From: Effrenium voratum | Taxonomy: Eukaryota > Sar > Dinophyceae > Suessiales > Symbiodiniaceae | Assembly: GCA_963377175.1 (NCBI GenBank) | Contig: CAUJNA010003495.1 | Location: 467,490 to 531,489 of the forward strand | Direction: 5' to 3' | DNA length: 64,000 nucleotides | Shown: positions 46,126 to 58,727 of the stretch, piece by piece | How positions within the stretch are numbered: the first letter of the stretch is position 1 | Layout: the number at the start of each line of letters is the position of its first letter | Position numbers and translations under genes: made by a program | The notes under the pieces: model-generated | Seen by the model: the letters and a program-made list of their open reading frames with translations, nothing else | Databases searched by the model: none | Told to the model about the DNA's origin: nothing

Positions 46126-49100
46126 CTGGTGGCCTTGTCGCAGCAGTCGGTGCCCACGGCCCAGAAGTCCACGGTGCCGCTCTGAGAATCGCGAGCGAGC
46201 GAGCGCTCGGCTTTTGGCGGCTTGGGGGACGGGGGGGTGCCTCGTTTTTGAGGTGGCGTGATTCGGTTTTCGGTTTTCTCAGGTGGTGTGAGTTGTTTTT
46301 TGAGGTTTTTTGAGGTGGTGTTTTTTGTGAGGTGTAGACAAACCCCAAACGGAAACATGTTTGCGCCAGTTTGGGCGTCCTGCTTTTCAGGGTGGCCTTT
46401 CTTTTGGGTGGGTGGTAAAGGACAACCGAAGCCATTGTGGGGTTCACCTGTTCTAAGACACCGTAGAGTTTCAACAAAGGGGCCACAACCCCTTTCTTTT
46501 CGGAATGACGACATTTTTTTGCTGAGGGTCATGGAGACTCCAGGTGCAGCCGGGCATGCATCTCAATCAGCAATCTTTGAATCACCGCCATGTCCAGAGG
46601 TAGTTCCCTGTTCAAATTCATGGGCATCTGTTCAGATGTTTCTTCGTGCCTTGCAAAATGTGGCTGATGCCATGCGTTTGCCGGCGGTTTCCAGGCCATT
46701 GCTCAACCCCAGCTGCCGCGCTGAAAGTTCCAGAGAAGGGGTTCTTAGAGGGGCACAAATGAGCAATGCCTCAACCACTTGCCCAGGCCAGCGGACCCCA
46801 AACCTATCGGATCCGCCAGGATGTCATACAGGTAAGTTGCCCAAGACAACGGTGTTGCAAGTTGTTATACTGCAATTGGTTGTATCGTAGCGAAGCTCAT
46901 ACCAAAGATGCATCCTACAGGTTGCATGTGCAAAATGCTCGAAGTTGGCCGCGAAGGTGCATATCCGAGATAGGTGCAATCTGAGGCACCTGTTGGTCGG
47001 GTTCTATCGCAAGTCTTTTGCGTGAAGTTTCTCTTCGAATTCATCCCACGGCCCGAAGAATTGCATACGAAGGCCTCTGGCGATTAGACATTCCCGCCCT
47101 TCCTCAATTGAAAGTTGCAAAGTAATCAGCCTCCCCCTTTCTATTTGGAGGTGCCTTCACAATGGCCAGACCATGCCATGGGTTCAACCCGCCACCAAAA
47201 TGCCATGCCACGCCTTTTCGCCTCCTTTGCATCACTTGTGCCCATTGCGATGGCCTCCGGCATCACGAACTCACCCTCCATGGCCACCTGGTCATGAGCC
47301 AAAATCAAACCAGGATATGGACTGCAGGTTGAGTCCTGGCTTCCATTTACCAGGGCAACCCATTTTGGGTACCCATTTTGGATCCACACCCACCCGAGAA
47401 ACCCAAAAACAACACAACTCAGCCAGCCCCTTTGTGCGGAGATCCAGACGGACGTTCTTCTGTGCAGTGGAGAACCATTTTGTGTTGCGCAGCCAGGACG
47501 GTGGAGGGGGATGGGCGGTCCAGATCTGCTCGGAGTCGAGATTTTGCCCCTTCGAAGAGTGGCACTTTTTTCCCTGGCCACAGGACTTGGACTGTGAGCC
47601 TCCTGAAGTGCTCAGCATCCAGCATCCACGGTGTGACCAAAAAAGGGCCACCGAGATCAGAAACTGCAGCATCTGAGGGCTTCACAGAAAGTGAGCGAAA
47701 TGAAAAGGAACACCCGGGCTTTTAAACCACTATTTGGGGCTGGGTGCCCCTTTTTGGGTGGTTTCAAAAGAAAACTGGAAAACCGCCATTTTGGGGGTTC
47801 ACCGATTTTAAGAGACACCCAGTTGAAAAACTGTTTCATGCACACACGAGCGCGCGCCTCCTGCAAGCCCTTCTGATTCCGCAGCGGCTGGCCTGACGAC
47901 GAAGGACTCGCGGCTTACTCGCCGCGACTTGTCCGGACCAGGATCTGGCAAGGGCTCGTCCCAAAAACAACCAAGCACCTGCAGTTCCCCACTCCGAATG
48001 CTTTGTTCTCAAGACTATGACGTGTTCTGACGTATGCTCTCTTTGTTTCCCCACTCAAGTATTTTACATTGACTTTGTTTCCCAATCCCCACAACTTCAG
48101 AAGAACAAGCAAGGGCACATGGGAGGAGAACACCAACGAGACGCCAATGAAACACCCATGAGTACCAAAATGCAAATGCGAAAGAAAAGGAGAAAGAAAA
48201 AAAAGAAGAAGAAAAAAGAGGAAGAAAACAAGAAGAAGAAGAAAAAGAAACGTCATTTCCCCTTAACGGAGACGATCTGCACCTCCAGTGCTGGCCCCCC
48301 CCCCCCCCCTGGCTTCGGCTTCGCGCTTCAGCCGCGCCTACAATGGGCGCGGCGCAGAAGGTGCGGCGGCTGCGGAAGGAGACCATCTGGCCGCTGAAGG
48401 CAAAACTCGCGCCGGGCTTTTGACCAAATGGTTTTGGGTCAAAATGAAACCAGAATGTGGACTGCAGGTTGAGTCCATGTTTCCATTTACCAGGGCAAGC
48501 CATTTTGGGGTTACCCTAGTTTTGACCCACAGCCAAATGGCTGTGGCTGAAGAAAAACGGAATTCAAAATGGGTTGCCCTGGAAAGTGGAAACATGGACC
48601 AAAACCTGCGGTTTGCCCCTCCGGTTTAATTTTGAGCCACACCCAAATGAGTATGGGCCATTTTTAAGCCACCATATGGACCGCAGGTTTTAGTCCATGT
48701 CTCCATGGCCGATCTGCGGCCGACTTGCCGGGGTTCACGGCTGGGAACCCCATGTGAAATTGTGGGGCAGTGAGAGAAACCGGTTTGGTTCCAAAGGCTT
48801 CACAAAGGCCAAGCTGATTGAACCACCAACACTTTGCAGGACTTTTCGGCCCCTCCGGCAGAAAAATCGACCCATGTTCCGGGGAATTTCCGCTGTATCG
48901 AGATGGATCTTGGACATGGAGAGAAAACGCCCTCGAATTCGACTCGCGTAAGACCGTCATCAGCCAAGGAGAGCCACAGAAACCATCTCTTCTGTCTGCA
49001 CGCAGCCCCACAAAGCGTATTTGACACATGTCTATCGAGATTCACCAAGGAGAGACGGAGATTGCCAATGTACTATATGTATATCTTGATATGTATAAGT

Positions 49101-49189
49101 TGATGTGTATATACATAACATGAAAAACAGAGAGAAAACATTACTTATATCAAAAGAGAGAGAGAGAGAGAAACAAATAGAAAAGGAGG

Positions 49190-49220
<31 letters not shown>

Positions 49221-51954
49221 AAACAAGAAAAAAGAAGAAGAAAAAAGAGAGAACACCTTCAAACAAAAAAACAAGAGGTGAACCTGTGCGCAAGCAACTC
49301 TCCCTTAGAACAACCTGGAAGTCCTCTTCCCCCTTTCTCCCTGGGCCCTGGGCCTCGGCGGTGGCCACCTCGGTGCCCTCCTTGAAGTAGACCTCCCCGG
49401 AGTCCATGTAGCTCTGGCCCTTGGCCCTGGCGGGGTCCAGGTCCGTGTAGGACACCAAGTCCTGGCTCCGGTTCCGGTGGCGAGCGGCCAGGTTGGGCGG
49501 TTCCGGGCGCCGGGGGCCGCGGAAATCGGAGCTTCCCCAAAGGAGGGGTCGCCTCAACATGGCGGGATTGCTTGTTGGATGTCGTGTAAAAAAAATCGGA
49601 AAGCGAAAAAGTCTAAACTGATTCGCGACCCCCCCCTTCCTGGCTCACGAAATCACGAAATGGCCGAGGTTGGCGCCTGGTAAGTGTAGAAGCTAATCAT
49701 GTTGTGCCCATAGTTCTGGTCTGCAGCCCAGAGCCCCAGCAGCAAGCCCAGCCTTCAGTCTGGGCCCTTCCAATTCGAGGGAACACCCGCTGAAGGAATG
49801 GTCGCCTTAGGTGAAGGAAATCCGAACAAGTCGGGGCTTACGCGTGCATCTTGCATCTTGCATCTTGCATCTCCCAAGCTGCCTCGCCAATTCGGATGAA
49901 CGTTGTCACCCCGACGTCAAAGTAAATAAGGGATGTGCACCGAGATCTTGCACACACCAGGAAATATGGCTGTGAGTCAAAACCAATGCTACCACCCATT
50001 TTTGAGCCTGTTTTAGTGAAGATTGAAACGTTCACTGCCGGTACGAGATTTTGGCCCATAATCATATCCCTTCCCAGAACTTCTGCTGCTTTTTTCGGTT
50101 TTCTGGCTTTCGCCGCGCAGAATGGTTGGAAGCTTCGGACATGGGGGAGGAAAGCACCGCTGGCAGCTGGGTGAATCAACTGCTTGTTGAAACGTGAATA
50201 CTTAACCCCGGATTCTGCGCACCCTCGCTTTTTTCATGGGATGGGTGCTGCCAAGAGCAATGGATCCCCTCTAAAAAAGGGGCGCACCCCCTATGAATCA
50301 ACCAGTTCACCAACAGAACTACAACACTCCTGCACCACGTGGGATAGATGAAACCCTACAAGCAATGGAAAAAAACCCTTCCAATCCCACCTGGGGCGAA
50401 ATGGATTTCGTCCTGTGCTCCCAAAAACAAAAATGGATTCCTAAAAAGTAATGGCAGCCCTCTATGACCCACTGGGAAATTCTGCCGCCGTAGCTTTCTG
50501 TTCCTCTTCACTTTTGGCGTCCGAGGCCGTGGCCAGAGGCAAACGCTCTGCGCCAGGAACTTCCGGCAGGGCACCTGGCGCCTGCGCGAGGCGCAAATCG
50601 GTCCCAAGATCCCGATTCCCAAATCCCAAGGATGGATTTCCAAAACTCCGTTCGGACTGCTTGTTTATCAAGCAGAGTTCAAAATGCCAACTGCTAAAAA
50701 TCCCAAGATCCATAGATGAGCAAGAATCCATGGGGATTGGTGGTGCATCCGAATTCAAGTCTCCAACTGCCAAACATCCCAAGGGGTGCGGCCGACCAGA
50801 AACCCTTGGGGAGTTTTGAATGAACCTCAAATGACATACCCGATTGCCCCGAACTCAATTGTCATGCATGGAGGCTATATGAACAATATGATATGTATAT
50901 ATATATATATATATATGCGTATGTAAATATGGAAATATATATATATATAGATATATACATACGTGTACAGGCTACTCCAAACAAGGCTGGATGATCTCCC
51001 GCCAACAGCGAATTGAATGCCCGGTCCCGGTCAGCCACGCCTTGTTCCCCCCACCCCCCCACCCCCCCACCCCCTTCCCCCCCCCCCCCCACAAACAAAT
51101 AAAAACAGACAACGCCGATCGTCATTGGCCAGCCTCCAACCTTCCCAAGTGGCAAAGGGTCACGGGTGCCATAATAATTTGCGTTCCAGAAAGGGATGGA
51201 AGGATGGAAAAAAGGGGCCGATCAACCCTCGGGATGTCTTCGGGGCAAACCCAGCCAGGTTTACGACAGTGGGCAACGTTCAACTCTAAGGCGAGACCTA
51301 ACCCAGCATACCAGGACGCCCTTCCTAACGAGATGACTTGGGGCGAACATTAGCGAAGCAACAACTTTGCGGCGGGCAACCTTCAGTGTACCCGGCATCA
51401 ATCCCAAACATATTCAGTGGAGCGAGGGTCCAGTCCGTGCCGCAATAGAAGCTCCAAGTGAAACCGTCGCATCGACGGAAGCTTGTGAGCTGCCTCCCTG
51501 GGTGAAAAGGGGGCGAAAGCGCGAACGGCATCCTGCCTGAACATGAGCACAGTCGCCTGAGCTCCGAGGCAAACAAAGGAGAAGTGGATTAAGACGGATC
51601 AACAAATCCTATTGCAGAACCTTGGAACTGGATCAACAACTGGCTGGCTCCGCAAATGGATCATTCAGGACTGAAACCACCAACAAGAGAACAATAAACA
51701 GAAGTAAAAAGTCGGCAACCATCAACGGAACTGTTTATGATCATCATCAACCAAACCACCAATTTAACAAAATCACAAAACTACCAAGAACAAAAACATC
51801 AAAGGAAGAAACCGCAAAAACAAGGGTTCCAACAACCAAGTGGACCCCACCCGCTTTTGGGTGTCCAAATCCTGTGGGCCGGGCCCAGGTGAAGCCCGCG
51901 CAGGCCCCCAGCGCCGGCAGCAGGGCCAGGGCGGCCACGCGCCAGCTCTGGTAC
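46126..51954 (-). CDS. Single-pass membrane protein with AVGTDCC motif, function unknown
   Basis: Five in-phase exons: 51954-51885, 50581-50495, 49461-49354, 48386-48342, 46181-46126. The first encodes YQSWRVAALALLPALGACAG followed by FTW, a clear transmembrane segment or signal anchor. The second is a linker (EVPGAERLPLATASDAK); it is the least certain exon. Then DLVSYTDLDPARAKGQSYMD, GEVYFKEGTEVATAE, MVSFRSRRTFCAAPI and SGTVDFWAVGTDCCDKATR. I recall the order SYxDLDPxxAKGQ, FCxAPI, DFWAVGxDCC from uncharacterised dinoflagellate proteins, but this needs checking. The paired cysteines and signal anchor suggest an extracytoplasmic domain. Four donors examined are GC, one is GT. The start is missing: a candidate ATG exon lies at 53310, but an intermediate exon is needed for phase. 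The C-terminus probably continues to about 43.4 kb. No enzyme activity can be inferred. Confidence 0.65.
47293..47395 (-). repeat. Dispersed element, family H
   Basis: TGAGCCAAAATCAAACCAGG, GGACTGCAGGTTGAGTCC, GGCAACCCATTTTGGG and a CACACCCACC end. Confidence 0.7.
47720..47825 (+). repeat. Dispersed palindromic element, family D
   Basis: GGGTGCCCCTTTTTGGGTGG, TTTCAAAAGAAAACTGG, CCGCCATTTTGGGGGTTC and AAGAGACACCCA. Related sequence occurs at 46380-46470, 52000-52110, 31265-31350 and 41500-41570. Confidence 0.55.
48180..48258. repeat. (GAAAAA/GAAGAA)n purine tract
   Basis: A/G-only sequence of about 75 bp. On the minus strand it is a long pyrimidine tract downstream of the exon at 48386-48342. 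Confidence 0.85.
48425..48652. repeat. Head-to-head pair of family H elements
   Basis: A reverse copy (48425-48538, GGTTTTGGGTCAAAATGAAA to TTTTGACCCACAGCCAAATG) abuts a forward copy (48538-48652, GGCTGTGGCTGAAGAAAAAC to TTTTGAGCCACACCCAAATG). Together they form a palindrome of about 225 bp. Confidence 0.8.
49140..49255. repeat. (GA)n and A/G-rich tract
   Basis: About 110 bp of GA repeats with A runs. On the minus strand it is the pyrimidine-rich start of the intron after exon 49461-49354. Confidence 0.9.
49968..50062 (-). repeat. Dispersed TIR element, family A
   Basis: ATGGCTGTGAGTCAAAACCA to GAGATTTTGGCCCATAATCA, moderately decayed. Confidence 0.65.
50895..50960. repeat. (TA)n microsatellite
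   Basis: Two TATATATATA runs separated by GCGTATGTAAATATGG. Confidence 0.9.
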
Positions 51955-53237
51955 CTGGAAGCCAGCTCCGCACTTCCAAACGCTGCCGTTGGGGTCCTCC
52001 CTTTGGGGTGGTTCTTCCGTTCTTTTGGAGCCGAAAGCTTCACCCTTGAATGTTGGTGGGTTCTAAAGGGAAACTAACCGTTGCTCGCCATTTTGGGGGG
52101 TCTCCAACCTGAAAAAACACACACGCACTCACACACAGAAAGGAGTCCCTTAAGTTGGGCAACTCGAGATTCTCTTAATGCGTAAACCACAGAAGAAACA
52201 GCTAGGTCCCCTCTTCTGCCGAGACAAAGTGCCGGACAACCTGCCGGACAAGGTACGGGACAAGAATGTCCAGGAAGTTATCCGGAGAGTTGTCCGGAGG
52301 GTTGGGGTTGTCCGGCGGGTCCGAGCATTTTGCGAAAAAAATCAAGTTGTAACCCCCTGCTTTCCGATAAATTCCGAATCCAAAAAAAACCTCGGCTGGT
52401 CCCGGGTGTTTGTCCTGGCTTGAGCACGACCTTATGCGAAGCGGGGTTGTTGGTCCAAAAAGGCGCCTGCCATTGGGCATATGATCGGAATAGATTTGTG
52501 TTTTAGTTTTGTTGGTATGGGTCACATTAAAACACCGGGGAACCGCAATTTTTAGTCCACTTCCCATTTTGGGTACCTATTCTTGACCCACAGCCATATA
52601 TACATAGAGAGAGAGAGAGAGAGCGAGAAAGAGAAAGCTACGCACAAAGGCAAAAAGGGGCCGCTGGCTTTGTCGCTTGCTTTGGGTTTCTCATCGTGCC
52701 CATTCGATACCCCCAGAAGTGACGAGGCAAATGCCATGTGAAGGGCCGAGAGCTTCTCAAGCGAATGGGAGTTTCTGCCACACAAGCAGGGAATGAGGGC
52801 TATGGATTCCTAGAGCATCCCCTTCCGGTTCATTCCCAAAGCCGGGAAGGTCATTCCCTATCACACCAGGTTGCTTCCATGCCAACATGGAGTGAAGTTA
52901 CATTGTCACAATAGACAATCATAATTTGTCAACTGAATGGTAACTTGTCAGCCAAATTGGCTGAAACTTGCTTCTTAGATGTCTTTTTGGAAGGAACGAC
53001 CCCTTCCATGCCTTACGTAAGAACGCTGCGGATGCGGACGGCCGCCCGCCGATCGGTCGATGCCGCGAGCCTCCAACTACCGAAGCTCCAGTAGTAGACG
53101 TAACCTCGGCTCCAAAACGGGGGGGGGGGGGGGGTAGGGCGTAGAACTCATATAGTTTGGGAAACGCAGGACCATGGTGTCTGCTTGTCTTGGGGAAAAT
53201 TTGCTTGAAATCCAATTGAATGCTGGTGGGTGCCAAC

Positions 53238-53310
53238 CTGACGCGGATTGAGGCACTGGTGGGGCCACCGCCCCTGGACGCGCAGCGGGGGAAGGCCCCG
53301 CGCAGGTCAT
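53238..53310 (-). CDS. Candidate first exon of the membrane-protein gene
   Basis: The ATG at 53310 opens MTCAGPSPAARPGAVAPPVP then QSAS, ending at a GT donor (TCAG|GTTGGC). It is a GC-rich island between the hydrolase stop at 53709 and the transmembrane exon. Its phase (1) does not match the next exon (needs 2), so another exon would be required. Confidence 0.3.
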
Positions 53311-53708
53311 CACGTGTACCAGCAGGACCAGCTCAATTGAAAGAGGAAAGCTGGCCAAGGGCGTGCACTGCATCGCGGCGCCTTTTAACCGATGCAGCTT
53401 TTGAACACATACTTCCTGGGCAAAGTGCTCAGTTTCTTTCATGACCACATACTGCGCGGCCATGTCACTACCATCGTCTCATTGCCCAGTCAAGCGAAAA
53501 ATCGGGGGCCTCTTTGGGCCAGCGAAAGCGAAAACTCGGCTCTCAGCCTCTTTGGGATGCCAAACTCCGCTTGGCCAGCGACATGTGGTACGCCGAGGCG
53601 GTCTTCAAGAAAATTGAAGCCCACCATTTGGATGGGTCCTTTGTCTGTTTCAGTTGGTTTCATTTGACATGGAAGAAATGGCGGTGAGACAGTTTTTTTT
53701 CTCGGACA

Positions 53709-56700
53709 TCACAGGAACTTGGCCCAAGTGTCGATGAAGTCCTCTGAACCATACCATAGGTAGGACCTGAGTCTGAGGCACCAAGACTCAAGACCGGCAG
53801 ATCTCCTCAATCTGAAGGCCAGCGGTTCCCCTACGTGTTTCGTGTCAATGCCCGAGACGAGCATTCCCCCAAAAATTGTGTTTTCCCTCCTCCTTTTAAA
53901 ACCATGGGGTACTTTCAAAATATGGCTTCATCTCTGGTGCGAAGTGGACTTTGTCTATAATTGGGACAGCTTTCATGAAACACCCTTTCAAGGATTCGAT
54001 TCCAACCTTTGGCACTGTGTGGCTTTTTCGCTAAGCCTTGCCGAGGTAGAGGCTTTGGCAAGCGCAGGCTGTCACCGGGCGTTGGCACGAAGTCGGCCTG
54101 GCCGCGGAAAGCCAAGGGGATTGTTATCGGGGTGTAGTCATGGGGGCTGGGGGGGAGGGAGCCCAAATAAGCCCTCAATAAGCCCTTAATAAGGCCTTAA
54201 TAAGGCCTTAAGGGCTCGATAAGGCCTTCATGGGGCATCTTGTCGAAGAGATGAGAGCAAAGAGATGGCAGATCCTTGTGAGCGACTTGCTAAGGAAAAA
54301 AAGGAAAATTCTACTCTCTGCAGCTGTCATGAGATGCTGTGTGTTATGAGTTTCTGCACCTCGCTAGCCTGTCTCTGCGCCAAATGGTGCAGTCCGAAAC
54401 TTGCCCGGCAAATAAGCCAAGCGGCGTGATTGCAATCATCCAGAACCTTGGTCAATCAATCTCCAGTCGCACAAATACCCGCCACAACAATGGGAAAAAA
54501 TTGCAGGTCACAACGAAGATGCGCGATGCCGCGCAGCACAAAGCAGGCTGCCAGCAAAAGAGATGCCCACAGTCAGAACATCGGCCTTTTCGCTCGGCAT
54601 TTCAGCCGAACGGCGCAAGTGTGGACAACGAATACGGAGCGCAAGCAGCCGTGAGCCAACAAAGTGTCTGACATGCGCATTCTGCTAAGCATTTCACGCG
54701 TGAAAAATATCGAATCCATTCGGCCAGGGACATGCAGAAATCCAAGACATCAAGAAAAGGAGCCAGAGCCCGTTGTTGCACCAAAGGGCAGAACCCCCCG
54801 AACGTCGCCCCGCGCCATGAAAGACTTTGCCAAGCCGCCACGCTGCCGCAGCCTGAAATGGAAGCCGAGCGAGTCCCCATGAATTTGTCAAGGTGAAAAA
54901 TGACTGCAGCTCCTGCTGATGGATTGCAAGTCGAGGCTTGTTGGGCATCTGGATGAAATGCCAGCTGAGCACTATCTCTTTGAAGCGACATGCCATGAGC
55001 CTGTCCCGACCTTTCCTTCAGCCCGTCAACCAAAACCTGGTCGGTGGGATCCAATGGGCCAAGCTCAAAAACCGCCAATCTAGACACCTTCATGCTTGTC
55101 CATGGCACACAGGAAGCAATCAGCTTCAAGGGCAAAACCCGTCGGCCCCCAAAATGACCAAACTTGTCCCATGGTTGAAGCATCATATTTCCATGTCTTT
55201 AGCGGCCTTCCCTTTCCATCGGCCCCATGCTCGCCGCACCTTTTCATCCATGTGGCGGTGGGTCAAAACCAATGGTACCAGTTTGGGGTAGGTGAATTCA
55301 CCTCCATTTTAGTCTAGAGTGGGAATTGGGATGTTCACTGGGGCCAACCGATTTGGGTTTTGACCCATGGCCATGTGGCTCTGAGCCGCCCGCATGCGGG
55401 ATTCCGGATGCGCCTGCCATGAGGGCGGTGTCCACCGGGATGAGGCCATCGCCCGCCACGCCGAAGCTGCTGCCGGACAACGGCAGGTACGAGGCCAGCG
55501 CCACCACCTGAGAAAAACGGCGCGGGGCCGGACGAGGAAAATTCGGCGCACGGAGATGTATGTGTTTGTTTTTTTCTATACATATGTAGATACATACATA
55601 CATACATACATATGTGTGTATATATATATATATGTATGCTATGCGTGTATATATAGATATATATATATATATGTACTATACAATACACCTGCGAGCAAAC
55701 GTGGAGACCGCCTACGAAATTGCGAGGTGAGTCCTCGAAGCGGGCTGCTTCCGGACTCGCCTCCTCCAGGATGGTGCTGCGGCTTTGCTCGTCGTCCCAG
55801 ACCTTCGAGCCTCGATCGGGAGATCTGCCCTCGATCGGGGTTACGACCACACGAAAACCTCACCTTGATCTTCCAGGACGGAAAAGCAGGCCTTTGGCCG
55901 AACTTCCATTTGGAGCCAAGGTCAAAATCAAGAAGGACCCTGGTTTTGCGGGTTTTTGGAAGACCAAGGTAAGATCGAAATGCTCCACTGACGCCTTTGG
56001 CTTCTCCAAAAGTGGCTCACCGGCAAATTGCAACTGTTGAGGTACTTTGGAACATGAAACGTAGTGGTTGAGCCAAATTCCGTTGGACCCCCAAATGATA
56101 TAGCTTCTTTCTAGCGCTTTTTCCCCAATGGTCATTCCATTTGAAGGATCAACCCCCTACGAAGGTCGGTGGCTGCGAAATCCATGTCGTAGCGTTAGCG
56201 TTCAGAAACCCAACGAAATGAGTCGATCCCCCAACGCAAATGCCAACAAACGGAATGGTTTCAACCAGGGTTTCAGAGAGGTGAAGTGGATTTCGTCCAT
56301 CCATTAAACGGTTTGAAATGTGTTGCCTCGCTAGCTATATAGTTTATGAATTATCCAGCTGCTTGATGAAGTAACTGGTTGGCTAGCCAAGTCGCTTGTT
56401 TGCAAGTTAACTAGTTCGCGAGTCAGCTACAGCTGGCTTGCATCTGCTAGTTGGTGAATTATCTGGTCGTCTGGTCAGCCAGTAAGCTTCTTGTCAATGG
56501 GTCAAATAATGTTGATCATGAATTCGCTGGCTAGTTAGTTGAGCAGTAGCTCTTTGGCTAGTGAGCCAGTTCGCTTGTTGGCTAGTTCGCTAGTAATCCA
56601 CGTACTAGATAAGAACTGCGATTTTGCTGCTTGGCCAACTGCTAGTCAGCTGTTTTCTCCTACCACCCAAAAAGGGGGACCTGCGAAACGACGTATTTGG

Positions 56701-58696
56701 CGGTGGGTCAACAATGGGTACCAACATTCGGAACCCTGGTAAACGGAACCAAGGACTAAAACCCGCGATCCATATCCTGGCGGCTTAATTTTGACCCATA
56801 CCTTTAACTGGCGTCCAGGTGGTCCATGTGGACTAAAAGCTAAAGTCCTGGCGTCCAGGTGGTCTTAACTTCTCTCCACCTTTCAATCGATTAAAAAAAG
56901 AAAACTCCCGGCGCCGAGGTCTTTTTTGTCTGCCCCGCCTATGTCTTCCACTAGCGCCTCCAAGGACGCCGGCGTGCGGGTGCCGTTGCCCGCCACGCAG
57001 GTGACCACGGCAGAGTCCAGCGGGAAGCCTCCAGCGGAAAGGCGTCCGTCGGCGTCCATCGGCCCACTTCCCAGGCTGTGGTCAAACGCCAAATCGGTTA
57101 GCCCCCAGTGAACATCAACCAATCCAACCACTAAAAATGGTTCTAAAATGGGTGGTGAAAATGGGTGGTGAATTCACCTACCCCAAAATAATCCATTGGT
57201 TTTGACCCCCTGGTGAACATCAAAGGTGGCAAATGGATGTTCATCCACCCCAAAATGGAGGCATAGGTCATGCCCCCTGGCCATTTGTGGTGACCCCGGC
57301 TTGTGTCCCTGGGTTTACTGGGGATGCATCACTTTGGAGGGGAACACCCCCCATATGAATGAGCAGGGGTTTATTAATCCAGGGTCAACATTAAGAGAAT
57401 GCCCCCAGGGGGCCCAATTTGGAGGACAAATCCCAAAGCTAAACAATGGTGGTTGTACTAACCCCCATTGTTTTGACGGTGGTTTGAACCTGCGAAACAT
57501 GCCATTGCTTTGCTTCCCTTGAAAAGAAGGCGCTTTTCGCCTCATAAGAGAAACTGTTTTTTGTCTGCCTTTCTTTGCTTTGAACTCAAAATAGCACATC
57601 CCCATGGGGCGGTGCTGCGGTGCTGCGGTGCTGCTTCCCGCCCAACGGCCTGAAGGGAACTGCTCGTTGATGTAGCTGAGGAGCCCGCCTTACTTGAGAC
57701 TCGCCCCCACAGCGAGTCACCGAAGGCTCCATTTCCCAAAGGCGTTGCCATAGGCACAACTGCATGCTGTAAGTCCTTGCCGCAACTGCAGATTCGAACT
57801 GCCAAGGAGCACCCTCTGAGCCAGCCAACTTGAATCATTGTTTCACCATCAAGGTCACGCGGTAGTTTCAAGAAACCCACCCCAACGTGGAAGGGGGGGG
57901 GAAGGGTGTGTGGGGTTTCAAGCCCAGGATCACCCCAGGCTCCAGAAACTTCCGCGGAACGCCGAGGGGCGAGTTTGGTCCAACACGGCCACCGGCGACT
58001 CCATCGGCGGTGGCCGATGGGGCGTGCCAAGCCTCAAACAGCGCTTGGCGTCCGACGAGATACTGTGGATGAGCGCGAAATCCGTCAGCACCACGTGGGA
58101 ACCACAAAAAAACCACTGGTGGTTGGCATTTGCAAGGGGATCGTCATTGCAAAAGCTTCCTCCATCCACTGAATGATCTCATGAACCCGCCGGGGACCAC
58201 TTTTTTTAGTGATTGTTTCTCCACCTGTCCAGGGTTCCGTTGTTGGGTACCTATTTGGCCATGGGTCAAAATCCCGTGCACCTGCCCCAAAATAGTACCA
58301 TTGGTGTTGACCCACGGCCATGTTTGACCCACACCCACTTCGCCAGAGCCTGGGCCTGTTGCACCCCTCTCAGCAAACTCACGGAACTTCAGCCCAGCGG
58401 CGTCACCAGCGAACGCACGCGCCGGCGCGCCAGCTCCTCTCCGAGAACCTCTCGGCCAGCGAGAAACCCTGAGAGTCTTTTTCGGCTGCATTTGTTTTTG
58501 TTCGGGAGCCTTTTCTAGTGGTAGCTTTCCCATTCTTTCCAGGGATCCGAATCTTTCTAGAAAACCACCAAAGACCACTGGGGGATGGTTGGTTTTTGAA
58601 AAGAACAATGGCTGAAAAGAATGGGGAATCAACCCCTAGACCTTTGGCACATGCGACGCTTTTTGGCCGAAAGCAGAAGAGCCGCCATAACCTGAA

Positions 58697-58727
<31 letters not shown>

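Noticed and set aside
52942..52970. Resemblance to the dinoflagellate spliced leader (CAGCCAAATTGGCTGAAAC)
   Set aside because: Only a partial match, explained by a local palindrome; the spliced-leader core CCATTTTGGCTCAAG is not present. The family A/H ends resemble it weakly for the same reason.
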